Assembly (NCBI GenBank): GCA_020354665.1
Contig: CP070653.1
Location: 2,160,179-2,199,615, forward strand
Direction of reading: 5' to 3'
Source of the DNA: Burkholderiales bacterium
Lineage (GTDB): Bacteria; Pseudomonadota; Gammaproteobacteria; Burkholderiales; Burkholderiaceae_C
Length of the DNA stretch: 39,437 nucleotides
Numbering within the stretch: the stretch's first letter is position 1; each line of letters begins with the position of its first letter. Position numbers and translations under genes: made by a program. The notes under the pieces are model-generated. The model ran no database searches. It was given only the letters and a program-made list of their open reading frames with translations, and was not told the origin of the DNA. Shown in pieces: positions 1 through 8,881 of this stretch.

Positions 1-1452
<1,452 letters not shown>

Positions 1453-1492
1453 GCGCACCATCGCCGGCAACGTCGGCACGGTCGCCTGCGTG

Positions 1493-3220
1493 CTAGCGCA
1501 TTGTGCGCGCGAGCAGCGGACGCAACTCGCGCAGCGCGCGCGTATTGAGCACGTCGCCTTTCTCGAGCCAGCCGCGTCGCGCCTGGCCGATCGCGAGTTC
1601 AAGATGGTCGAAGTCGAGCGAGCTGTGCGCGTCGGATCCGATCGCCACCAGCACGCCCTCGGCCTTGGCCATCTGGCAGGCGGTGTCGGTCAGGTCCAGC
1701 CGCGCCGGCTGCGCATTGAGTTCGACGAAACAACCGCGCTGCTTCGCCCGCCTCAGGATCTGCGGCAAGTCGATGTCATAGGGTTCGCGCTCGCCGATCA
1801 AACGTCCGGTCGGGTGGGCCAGAATCGTGAAATAGCGCTGCTCCATCGCGCGCAGGATGCGATCGGTCTGCTTTGCACGAGGCAGGTCGAAGCGCTGGTG
1901 TACCGCGCCAATCACCAGATCCAGCCGCTGCAGGATCGAATCAGGCAGGTCGAGTTCGCCGTCGTCGAGGATGTCGACCTCGATCCCCTTCAGGACCGCG
2001 ATGCCAGGCTTGCGCTCGTTGAAGCGGTCGATCTGGTCGATCTGCTTGGCCAGGCGCACCGGATCGAAGCCGCGCGCCATCGCCAGGCGGCGCGAATGCT
2101 CGGTCACCGCAATGTACTGCAGCCCGCAGGCCAGCGCCGTCTCGGCCATCGCCTGCAGCGTGTCGTGACCATCGCTGTCGCGCGTGTGCAGGTGCAGGTC
2201 GCCGCGCAGGTCGCTTCGCTGAATCAGCCGCGGCAGACGCTTCGCGCGCGCCGCTTCGATTTCGCCGCGGTCCTCGCGCAGCTCGGGCTCGATGTACGGC
2301 AACCCCACGGCGCGGTAGACCGATTCCTCGGTGTCGCCGGCAACGCGCTGGCGGCCCTTGAACACGCCGTACTCGTTGATCTTCAGGCGGCGTTCCTGCG
2401 CGAGGCGCCGCAGTGCGATGTTGTGCGCCTTCGAGCCGGTGAAGTAAGCGAGCGCGGCGCCGAAGCTTTTCGACTCGACGACGCGCAGGTCGACCTGCAG
2501 GCCGCTGTTGAGGACGACGCTGGCACGCGTCGACCCCGCGGCGAGCACCTGAGCGACGTCCTCGCCGTGCGCGAAGCGCTCGATCACCGGGCTTTCGCCC
2601 TTCGCCGTCGCGAGCAGGTCGAGATCGCCGACCGTCTCGCGCCGACGGCGCAGGCTGCCGGCCGCGACGGCCTGCTCGACCCCCGGCACCTTGCGCAGCG
2701 CGGCCAGCAGCGACACCGCCGCCGGCGCGGCCTCGCCAACCGGCACGCGGCGAGGCTCCTTGGCGTGCGGCAGCGTCGCCTCGAAGATCGCCTGCTGGGT
2801 CTTCGGCCCGAAGCCGGGGATCGCCTGCACCCGCCCCTGCGCCGCGGCTTGATGCAGTTCTTCGATCGTGTTGACACCGAGCTCATGGTGCAGCGTCCGC
2901 ACGCGCTTGGCACCGAGGCCAGGCACCTTCAGCAGCTCGGTGATCGCCGGCGGCAACTCCTTGCGCAGCCGCTCGAGCAGCCCGCAGCGGCCGGTGTTGA
3001 CGATCTCGGTGATGCGCGCGGCGAGGTCGGTGCCGATGCCGGGCAGCCTGTCGAGATCGGCGCCCTTGGCGACCATCGCCTGCACGCTGCGCCCCATGTC
3101 GCCGATCGTGCGCGCCGCGTTGCGATAGGCGCGGATGCGAAACGGATTGGCGCCTTCGATCTCGAGCAGGTCGGCGATTTCGCTGAAGACCGCGGCGATT
3201 TCGGCGTTTTGCACGGGCAT
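1493..3220 (-). CDS. polX: DNA polymerase X family protein with PHP domain
   Basis: Bacterial family X DNA polymerase of 575 residues, close to the usual 570, acting in gap-filling DNA repair. Helix-hairpin-helix segments lie near residues 55-150 (LPGIGTD, VPGLGAK, IPGFGPK). The nucleotidyltransferase motif GSLRRRRETVGDLDLL spans 188-203, with metal ligands D199 and D201, and a third aspartate sits in LQVDLRVV near 244. A PHP domain follows from about 339 (DLHLHTRDSDG) and ends with the metal-binding IGSDAHS; PHP domains of this family carry 3'-5' exonuclease activity. The start MPVQNAE is chosen because GAGGAG precedes it; the open frame runs further upstream into another gene. It is the last gene of a minus-strand run, 10 bases after the FAD oxidoreductase stop, so it is probably co-transcribed with lipid genes, which is an odd pairing. 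Confidence 0.93.
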   Translation of the reverse strand: MPVQNAEIAAVFSEIADLLEIEGANPFRIRAYRNAARTIGDMGRSVQAMVAKGADLDRLPGIGTDLAARITEIVNTGRCGLLERLRKELPPAITELLKVPGLGAKRVRTLHHELGVNTIEELHQAAAQGRVQAIPGFGPKTQQAIFEATLPHAKEPRRVPVGEAAPAAVSLLAALRKVPGVEQAVAAGSLRRRRETVGDLDLLATAKGESPVIERFAHGEDVAQVLAAGSTRASVVLNSGLQVDLRVVESKSFGAALAYFTGSKAHNIALRRLAQERRLKINEYGVFKGRQRVAGDTEESVYRAVGLPYIEPELREDRGEIEAARAKRLPRLIQRSDLRGDLHLHTRDSDGHDTLQAMAETALACGLQYIAVTEHSRRLAMARGFDPVRLAKQIDQIDRFNERKPGIAVLKGIEVDILDDGELDLPDSILQRLDLVIGAVHQRFDLPRAKQTDRILRAMEQRYFTILAHPTGRLIGEREPYDIDLPQILRRAKQRGCFVELNAQPARLDLTDTACQMAKAEGVLVAIGSDAHSSLDFDHLELAIGQARRGWLEKGDVLNTRALRELRPLLARTMR

Positions 3221-3230
3221 TGGCCGCTCC

Positions 3231-4583
3231 TCACGCGTGCAGGACGCACTTCTCGTACAGCCCGAGCAGGCGATGGCCGGGGTCGTACCTGCGCTTGAGC
3301 TCGGCGTAGTGCGCGCCACCGTAGGCGACGTCGAACTCGTCGGGGCTGAAGTAGCTGTCCGAATACAGCGACTTGATGCCGCCGAGCTCGACGACCTTGC
3401 GCTCGACAAGCCGGTTGTAGTGACCCGCTTCGTGCGGCTGACGGCTCTGCACGACGTCCCAGAAGCCGAAGTTGACGTAGCGCATACCGGGTACCAGCGG
3501 ATAGAGCGCAAACGGGCGCATCAAATCGGCGCGGCGGATCGGACAGACCCACACCGGCAGGATGCCGATTTCGCGCAGCAGGAACGCCAGGAACTCCGCG
3601 GCACGCTCGATCGGAATATCCACGTCCTGGATCACCGACTCGGCATGCAGCCCGCGCCAGCGCGCCAGCCGGCGCGTGAGGCCCCAGCGCGCGTTCCAGC
3701 GCATCCAGCGCTGGTAGGTGCGCGAGTTCAGGCGCTTGCGGCCGAGCAGCCGGCGCACCAGCGGGTGCTGCGCGCCAAAGTTCTTCGAGCACCAGAACCA
3801 GTCGGTGTCCCAGCGCCAGAGGTAGCCGCGCACCGTGAGAATGTCCTCGTCGCGCTCGAGCAGCGAGCGGTAGTAGATGCTCTCGAAGCTGTAGTCGCTC
3901 GCCTTGCGCGGCGCGTCGCGATTGAAGCGCGCAACGCTCAGTACGAGCCGCTCGGGCCCGAACACGACGCCGTCGACGAAATCGACCTCGCTGTCGCACT
4001 GCGCGGCGAGATCGGCGAAGAAGCTCGCGGCACTGTCGTGCCGGTGGTGCTGCACCTTCACGTACGGCAACACCGGCAGCGTGCGCAGCCGCAGGCGCAG
4101 CGCGTAGCCGAGCGTGCCGTACGAGTTCGGAAATCCGAAGAACAGGTCGCGGTGCTCGTTGTCCGGCGTGCAGTGCACGACGTCTCCGCCGGGCAGCAGC
4201 ACGTCGATCGCGAGCAGCGTGTCGTGCACCAGGCCCTGGCGGAACGACGTCGCCTCGATGCCCACGCCGGCGACCGCCCCGGCCGCCGTGATCGTCTTCA
4301 GCTGCGGCACCACCGCGGGCATCACGCCGTACGGCAGCGTCGCGTCGACCAGTTCCTCGTAGGTGACGAGGCCCTCGGTGTCGAGCGCACCGGCGGCCGC
4401 ATCGACCTCGAGCACGTGCGTGAAGTCGCTCAGGTCAAGCCGCCGCTTGCCGCCTTCGCTGCGGTCGCGAAACAAGTTCGACGTCTGTTTCGCGAGCCCG
4501 AGCGGCGCGCTGGAGGCAGCCACCAGACCGCTCGTCAGCGTCGCAACGCGCTGCTGGTAAGCCTGCTCTTCAGCCAGGTTCAT
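3231..4583 (-). CDS. FAD-binding oxidoreductase, BfaA/TmsA-like (candidate 10-methylene fatty acid reductase)
   Basis: Protein of 450 residues with an FAD-binding type 4 (PCMH) fold in the N-terminal third. Its key stretches are LAKQTSNLFR (30-39), VVPQLKTITAAGAVAGVGIE (91-110) and FPNSYGTLGY (151-160). The C-terminal half has WRWDTDWFWCS, VIQDVDIPIER and SLYSDSYFS. From memory these match the actinobacterial protein family containing M. tuberculosis Rv0449c (BfaA/TmsA), which reduces the 10-methylene acyl chain made by a CFA-like methyltransferase to a 10-methyl chain. Eukaryotic delta-24 sterol reductases are more distant relatives. Its start overlaps the end of the upstream methyltransferase gene by 14 bases, so translation is probably coupled. 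The fold is certain; the reaction is inferred from family and neighbour. A different flavin-dependent acyl or sterol reductase remains possible. Confidence 0.85.
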   Translation of the reverse strand: MNLAEEQAYQQRVATLTSGLVAASSAPLGLAKQTSNLFRDRSEGGKRRLDLSDFTHVLEVDAAAGALDTEGLVTYEELVDATLPYGVMPAVVPQLKTITAAGAVAGVGIEATSFRQGLVHDTLLAIDVLLPGGDVVHCTPDNEHRDLFFGFPNSYGTLGYALRLRLRTLPVLPYVKVQHHRHDSAASFFADLAAQCDSEVDFVDGVVFGPERLVLSVARFNRDAPRKASDYSFESIYYRSLLERDEDILTVRGYLWRWDTDWFWCSKNFGAQHPLVRRLLGRKRLNSRTYQRWMRWNARWGLTRRLARWRGLHAESVIQDVDIPIERAAEFLAFLLREIGILPVWVCPIRRADLMRPFALYPLVPGMRYVNFGFWDVVQSRQPHEAGHYNRLVERKVVELGGIKSLYSDSYFSPDEFDVAYGGAHYAELKRRYDPGHRLLGLYEKCVLHA

Positions 4584-5787
4584 ACAGGTGCGCGCGGCTC
4601 ATCGGGTAGCTGTCGCGCGCGAGGTTGCCCTTGCTGAAGACGACCTGGAACAGGTGGGTGTAGCCCACCGGCGAGCGAAACATCTCGGCGCAGCCGATCA
4701 GGTAGGTCAGCCAGATGCGGCGAAATCGCTCGTCGAAGCGCTTGGGATCGAGCGCCTGGATCACCGGCCACTGGCGCTGGAAGCGCTCGGCCCACACGTC
4801 GAGCGTCAGCGCGTAGTGGCGCCGCAGGTTCTCGATGTCGACGACCTCGAGCCCACAACGCTCCATCTCGACGATCGTATCGGCCAGGCTCGGGATCCAG
4901 CCGCCGGGAAAGACGTGCTTGCGAATAAACAGCTCGGTGTCGTAGCGGCCGACGTGGCCGATGAAGTGCAGCATGCCAAGGCCGCCGGGCTTCAGGAAGT
5001 CGGCGTGCGCCTTGATCACTTCGCCGAGCTGGTCGCGCCCGGCATGCTCGAGCACGCCAATCGAGACGACCTTGTCGTACGGTCCGTCGACTTCGCGGAA
5101 ATCAGCCTCGCGCGCCGTCAGCCGGTCGGCGAGCCCACGACGTGCGATCTCGCCGCGCAGCCAGTCGACCTGCTCGGTCGTCGTGTTCAACCCGGTGCCG
5201 ATCGCACCGAGGGTCTCGTGGGCGCGCAGCATGAAGCCGCCGAAGCCGCAGCCGATGTCGACGAAACGCTCGCCGGGGGCGAGCCGGATCTTGCGGCACA
5301 CATGATCGATCTTGTTGCGCTGCGCCTGTTCGAGCGACGTCGTGCCCTCGCTCCAGTAGGCGCAGGTGTACATCATCAGCGGATCGTCGAGCCACAGCCG
5401 GTAGAACTCGGTCCCCAGCCCGTAGTGCGCACGCGCGTTGGCCTTCGCCTGCGTGATCGAGCGATTCGAGTGGCGCCATTCGTGCAGGTTGTTCTCGACC
5501 TCGCTGAGCACACCCAAGCGCGGCTCGAGTTCGGCCATCAGGCCGGTGGCGAAAGCGGCGTGCAAGTCCCCGTCGACGTCGATCTCGCCATCGAAGTACG
5601 CGTCGAGCACGCCGATGTTGCCGCGCGTCATCGTCGCCAGCAGCGCAGCATCGTTGAGGAATTTCAGCGTGAACGCCGGCGGCCCCGTCCCGCGCGCGTA
5701 CCGCTGCCCGTCAGGCAGCACGACGGCGAATGCGACCGGCGCACGCGCGCCGAGCGCCTCGATCAGTTTCTGCGCGAGGGGTCGCAT
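4570..5787 (-). CDS. CFA-synthase family SAM methyltransferase, BfaB/TmsB-like candidate
   Basis: Class I SAM-dependent methyltransferase of 405 residues in the cyclopropane fatty acid synthase family, which modifies the double bond of phospholipid acyl chains. The SAM motif VDIGCGFGG lies at 176-184. Residues matching the E. coli CFA synthase active site are present: C142 in YTCAYW, E247 in GVLEHAG, H274 in MLHFIG and a tyrosine in HYALTL. The first 100 residues form the usual N-terminal lipid-binding part. The start MRPLAQKL is preferred because homologues begin near here, although no strong ribosome site precedes it. The 3' end overlaps the FAD oxidoreductase gene by 14 bases. This pairing suggests the product is a 10-methylene intermediate rather than a cyclopropane ring, but sequence alone cannot separate the two activities. 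Confidence 0.92.
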   Translation of the reverse strand: MRPLAQKLIEALGARAPVAFAVVLPDGQRYARGTGPPAFTLKFLNDAALLATMTRGNIGVLDAYFDGEIDVDGDLHAAFATGLMAELEPRLGVLSEVENNLHEWRHSNRSITQAKANARAHYGLGTEFYRLWLDDPLMMYTCAYWSEGTTSLEQAQRNKIDHVCRKIRLAPGERFVDIGCGFGGFMLRAHETLGAIGTGLNTTTEQVDWLRGEIARRGLADRLTAREADFREVDGPYDKVVSIGVLEHAGRDQLGEVIKAHADFLKPGGLGMLHFIGHVGRYDTELFIRKHVFPGGWIPSLADTIVEMERCGLEVVDIENLRRHYALTLDVWAERFQRQWPVIQALDPKRFDERFRRIWLTYLIGCAEMFRSPVGYTHLFQVVFSKGNLARDSYPMSRAHLYEPG

Positions 5788-5815
5788 CGCTGAGACTTCG
5801 CGTCGGCGAGACCGC

Positions 5816-6448
5816 TCACGGTGGCCGGCGCAGATGCGCCACGAACCAGTCGCCCGCGCGCAATGCGACCGTCTGTAGCGTGCCGGCCTCCAGGAACAGG
5901 TGCGTCGCACGCGGCACGAGTTCGATGCGCCGCTCGCCGCGCAACTGCGCATAGGCGCGCCGGTTGGGTTCGATCGCGGCGACGTCGGCCGCGCCGACGA
6001 TCAGCAGCGTCGGCGCCTTCACCAGATGCAGCACGTGATTCGCCAGCTCCGGACGACCGCCCCGCGAGACGACCGCCGCAACGCGGTCGCGATGGTACGC
6101 AGCGACGACGAGCGCCGCCGCGGTGCCCGTGCCCGATCCGAACAGGCCAACCGGCTCCGCCCGCACCGTGGCCGGCAACGCATCCAGCGCCGCCAGCAGG
6201 CGCTGTGCGAGCCGATCGATGTCATAGGGTGCTTCGGGATCGTTGCGTTCACGCGGCGTCAGCAGATCGAACACCAGCGTGCTCAGCTCGCGCTGTTGCA
6301 GCCAGCGCGCCAGATCCCGGCTGCGGCGGCTCTCGCCCGCATTGCCGTCGCAGTGGGCGAAAACGACCAAGCCTCTTGCATTCGGCACGAGGCACAAGTC
6401 GCCCCCGCGGTCCGGGTCGCCCACCCCGATTCGCGAATGCTCGAGCAT
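5816..6448 (-). CDS. Dienelactone hydrolase-like alpha/beta hydrolase with shifted or lost nucleophile
   Basis: Single-domain alpha/beta hydrolase of 210 residues. Visible landmarks are the first beta strand GLVVFAHCDGNAG (26-38), the nucleophile-elbow region VGLFGSGTGTAAALV (100-114), SRGGRPELA (128-136), the acid-loop VGAADVAAIE with D155, and the histidine motif ATHLF with H183. Relatives typically read GASTGAAAAL at the elbow, with serine as nucleophile. Here the aligned residue is G106 and the only nearby serine, S105, is one position early, so activity is doubtful or altered. The start MLEHSRIG is chosen because AAAGGGGG lies just upstream. The gene is first in the run and ends 28 bases before the CFA-type methyltransferase, so a link to that pathway is plausible but unproven. 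Confidence 0.82.
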   Translation of the reverse strand: MLEHSRIGVGDPDRGGDLCLVPNARGLVVFAHCDGNAGESRRSRDLARWLQQRELSTLVFDLLTPRERNDPEAPYDIDRLAQRLLAALDALPATVRAEPVGLFGSGTGTAAALVVAAYHRDRVAAVVSRGGRPELANHVLHLVKAPTLLIVGAADVAAIEPNRRAYAQLRGERRIELVPRATHLFLEAGTLQTVALRAGDWFVAHLRRPP

Positions 6449-6499
6449 GCCACCCCCTTTCGTCGCGTCAACCAGACCCGATTGACCCCTGAGGCTCGG

Positions 6500-6515
6500 C
6501 AAGGTTCACACCTTG
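6500..6515. repeat. Inverted repeat upstream of the hydrolase operon
   Basis: Perfect 6-base arms (CAAGGT and ACCTTG) separated by four bases, about 50 bases upstream of the hydrolase start codon. The position would suit a regulator-binding site or a small hairpin in the leader. No matching -35/-10 pair could be set with confidence, so the role is unknown. Confidence 0.25.
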
Positions 6516-6563
6516 CGCCAGCACGACGCCAATCCCGTCCGTGCGCATGGGCGTGCACCCATC

Positions 6564-8699
6564 TCAGCTCCAACCATACATCCGATCGGCATACTCGCGA
6601 AGCATGCGCGTCGCGCAGAAGCGCGGACCGTTCGATTGCAGGCTGCGGCGGATCATCTCGACCCAACGCTTCGGCACGCCGTCGGCGTCGCGTTCGTTGA
6701 ACATCGGCACGACCTCGTGTTCGAGCAGGTCGAAGAGGGACTGCGCATCGCGTGCATCCTGGGCTTGCGCGTCGGCATCGACGTCACCGCCGATCGCCCA
6801 ACCGTTGCCGCCGTCGTAAGCCTCGGCCCACCAGCCGTCGAGCACCGACAGCTGCAAACCACCGCACAGCGTCGATTTCATGCCGCTGGTGCCGCTCGCC
6901 TCGAGCGGCGGCCGCGGCAGGTTGACCCAGACATCGCAGCCAGCGACGAGCTGCAGCGCGAGCGACAGGTCGTAGTCCTCGAGAAAAGCCACGCGCCCCG
7001 CGACGTCCGGCGCACCCTTCATGGCAAACACGCGCCGCACCACGTCCTTGCCGTCGGCGTCGGCCGGATGGGCCTTGCCGGCAAAGACGAACTGCAGCGG
7101 CTGCTTGCCGCCGATCAGCGCCAGCGCGCGCTGCGGCAGACGGGCGATCAGATGCAGCCGCTTGTAGGTGGCCAGTCGGCGCGCGAACCCAATGGTCAGC
7201 CGTTCGGTATCGAAACCGTCGGCCGGTGCCGCCGCGTATTCGAGCGGTTCGCCGCGTCGCAGCCGGTCGCCGGTGGCGCGATCGCGGATAAAGCTGACCA
7301 GCTCGCGCCGCGCCGCGCAACGCGCGGCCCACAGCTCGGCCGTCGGAATCCGGCCGACCGGATCCCACGTTGACGCATTGGCAGCACGCGCGAGCCAGTC
7401 CGCTCCGAGATGTCGATCCAGCAACTCGCGCATCGGGCGACACATCCAGGTCGCAACGTGCACACCATTGGTGACATGGGTGATCGGCACGCCTTCGGCC
7501 GCCCGCCCCGGAAACAGCGGTTGCCACATCTCGCGTGCGACCTGGCCGTGCCGCCGGCTGACGGCGTTGGCGCTGCGACAGCCGCGCAGAGCCAGCGCAC
7601 TCATGCCCGAGGGCTGCTCGGGCCGCTCCGGGTCGATGCGGCCGAGAGCGAGAAACCGCTCCCGGTCGCCGATCAGATCGCCGACGCGGCCGAGCATGCC
7701 GAGGATCTCGCTGCCGGAATAGGTCTCGTTGCCGGCCGGCACCGGCGTGTGGGTCGTGAAGATCACCCGATCGCGCACCGCCTGCAACGCCTCGTCGAAG
7801 CCGCCGCCCCGTCGCGAGCGTTCATTCGCCAGCAACTGGACCACGCCGAGCGCCGGGTGCCCTTCGTTGAAGTGGTACGCCGACGGTTCGATGCCCAGCG
7901 CGTGCAACGCGCGCACGCCGCCGATGCCGAGCAGCGCGTACTGCGCGAGGCGCAGCGAACGGATGCTCTCGTACAAACGCGCGGTCGCCCAGCGCGCCAC
8001 CTCGCTGTTGCCGGGCAAGTCGCTGTCGAGCAGGTACAGCGGCACGCGCCCCACGTCGACCCGCCAGACCTGCACGGCGACATCTTCGGCGCCGATCGGG
8101 ACCGTGACCCGCAACGGCTCGCCGTCGGCGGCCGTGACCAGCGCGCACGGCAACTGGTGCGGGTCGATGTCGCTCCAGTATTCGTGCTGCAGGCCGGACA
8201 CGTCGATGCGCTGGTGAAAATATCCCAGGCGATACATCAGGCCGACGCCGACCATCGGCAGCCCCAGATCCGAGGCCTCCTTCAGGATGTCGCCGGCCAG
8301 CACGCCGAGACCGCCCGAGTAGATCGGCAACGAGCCGTGCACGCCGAACTCGGCGCAGCAGAACGCGATGGGATGGCCAGTCGACACCGAGCCTTCGCGC
8401 CATGGGCGCGCCCGGTCGGCCCGCAGCACGGCCGCCAGCCGCTCGACCCGTTGCACGTAGGCGGCGTCGTTCGCTGCACGCTCGAGGGTCGCGCGCCCGG
8501 CGTCGTGCAGCAGTCTCCGCGGATTGAAGCCGACGCGCGGCCAGCGCTGGGGATCCAGCGCGTTGAAGACGCCGGCGCCGTCGGCAGCCCATGACCAGCG
8601 ATAGTCGTACGCGATGCCTGCGAGCGGATGCAGCGCCAGCTGCAGGCCCTGCTGCAACTCAATGACCGCCCGGTCGATGTCGTGATCACCTGCGAACAT
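6564..8699 (-). CDS. glgP: Alpha-glucan phosphorylase (short GT35 type)
   Basis: Glycogen or maltodextrin phosphorylase of 711 residues that releases glucose-1-phosphate from alpha-1,4-glucans in the cytosol. It belongs to the shorter GT35 branch found in actinobacteria and many other bacteria, not the 800-residue MalP/GlgP type of E. coli. Evidence includes the N-terminal AYDYRWSW, the glucan-site region FCCAEFGVHGSLPIYSGGLG, the histidine-containing FNEGHPA and FTTHTPVPAGNE, and the PLP lysine K608 in EASGTSGMKS followed by LSVLDGWW. The start MFAGDHD is supported by GGAGGC about 8 bases upstream. Intergenic gaps of 115 and 182 bases flank it, so it may have its own promoter. It supplies carbon from glycogen next to genes for lipid storage. 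Confidence 0.94.
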   Translation of the reverse strand: MFAGDHDIDRAVIELQQGLQLALHPLAGIAYDYRWSWAADGAGVFNALDPQRWPRVGFNPRRLLHDAGRATLERAANDAAYVQRVERLAAVLRADRARPWREGSVSTGHPIAFCCAEFGVHGSLPIYSGGLGVLAGDILKEASDLGLPMVGVGLMYRLGYFHQRIDVSGLQHEYWSDIDPHQLPCALVTAADGEPLRVTVPIGAEDVAVQVWRVDVGRVPLYLLDSDLPGNSEVARWATARLYESIRSLRLAQYALLGIGGVRALHALGIEPSAYHFNEGHPALGVVQLLANERSRRGGGFDEALQAVRDRVIFTTHTPVPAGNETYSGSEILGMLGRVGDLIGDRERFLALGRIDPERPEQPSGMSALALRGCRSANAVSRRHGQVAREMWQPLFPGRAAEGVPITHVTNGVHVATWMCRPMRELLDRHLGADWLARAANASTWDPVGRIPTAELWAARCAARRELVSFIRDRATGDRLRRGEPLEYAAAPADGFDTERLTIGFARRLATYKRLHLIARLPQRALALIGGKQPLQFVFAGKAHPADADGKDVVRRVFAMKGAPDVAGRVAFLEDYDLSLALQLVAGCDVWVNLPRPPLEASGTSGMKSTLCGGLQLSVLDGWWAEAYDGGNGWAIGGDVDADAQAQDARDAQSLFDLLEHEVVPMFNERDADGVPKRWVEMIRRSLQSNGPRFCATRMLREYADRMYGWS

Positions 8700-8881
8700 C
8701 AAGCGCCTCCAGACGCCGGCCAACCGCCTTCGCGGTGCTGCGGCAGTCGCCACGGCACGATACGTATAGGTCACAACGACGCGGCATCGTTTGCGGCGCG
8801 TCAAGCGTCGCCTGCGCGCGCCGACGTCGCGCGATGAGCGGTCTGGACGGGCGGCGGCCGCGCGGCGGCCGATCGACGCGG

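Noticed and set aside
1490-3298. Long plus-strand frame of 602 codons opposite polX
   Set aside because: Antisense shadow of a GC-rich gene with low-complexity Arg/Ala/Gln/Leu composition; the polX motifs are on the minus strand.
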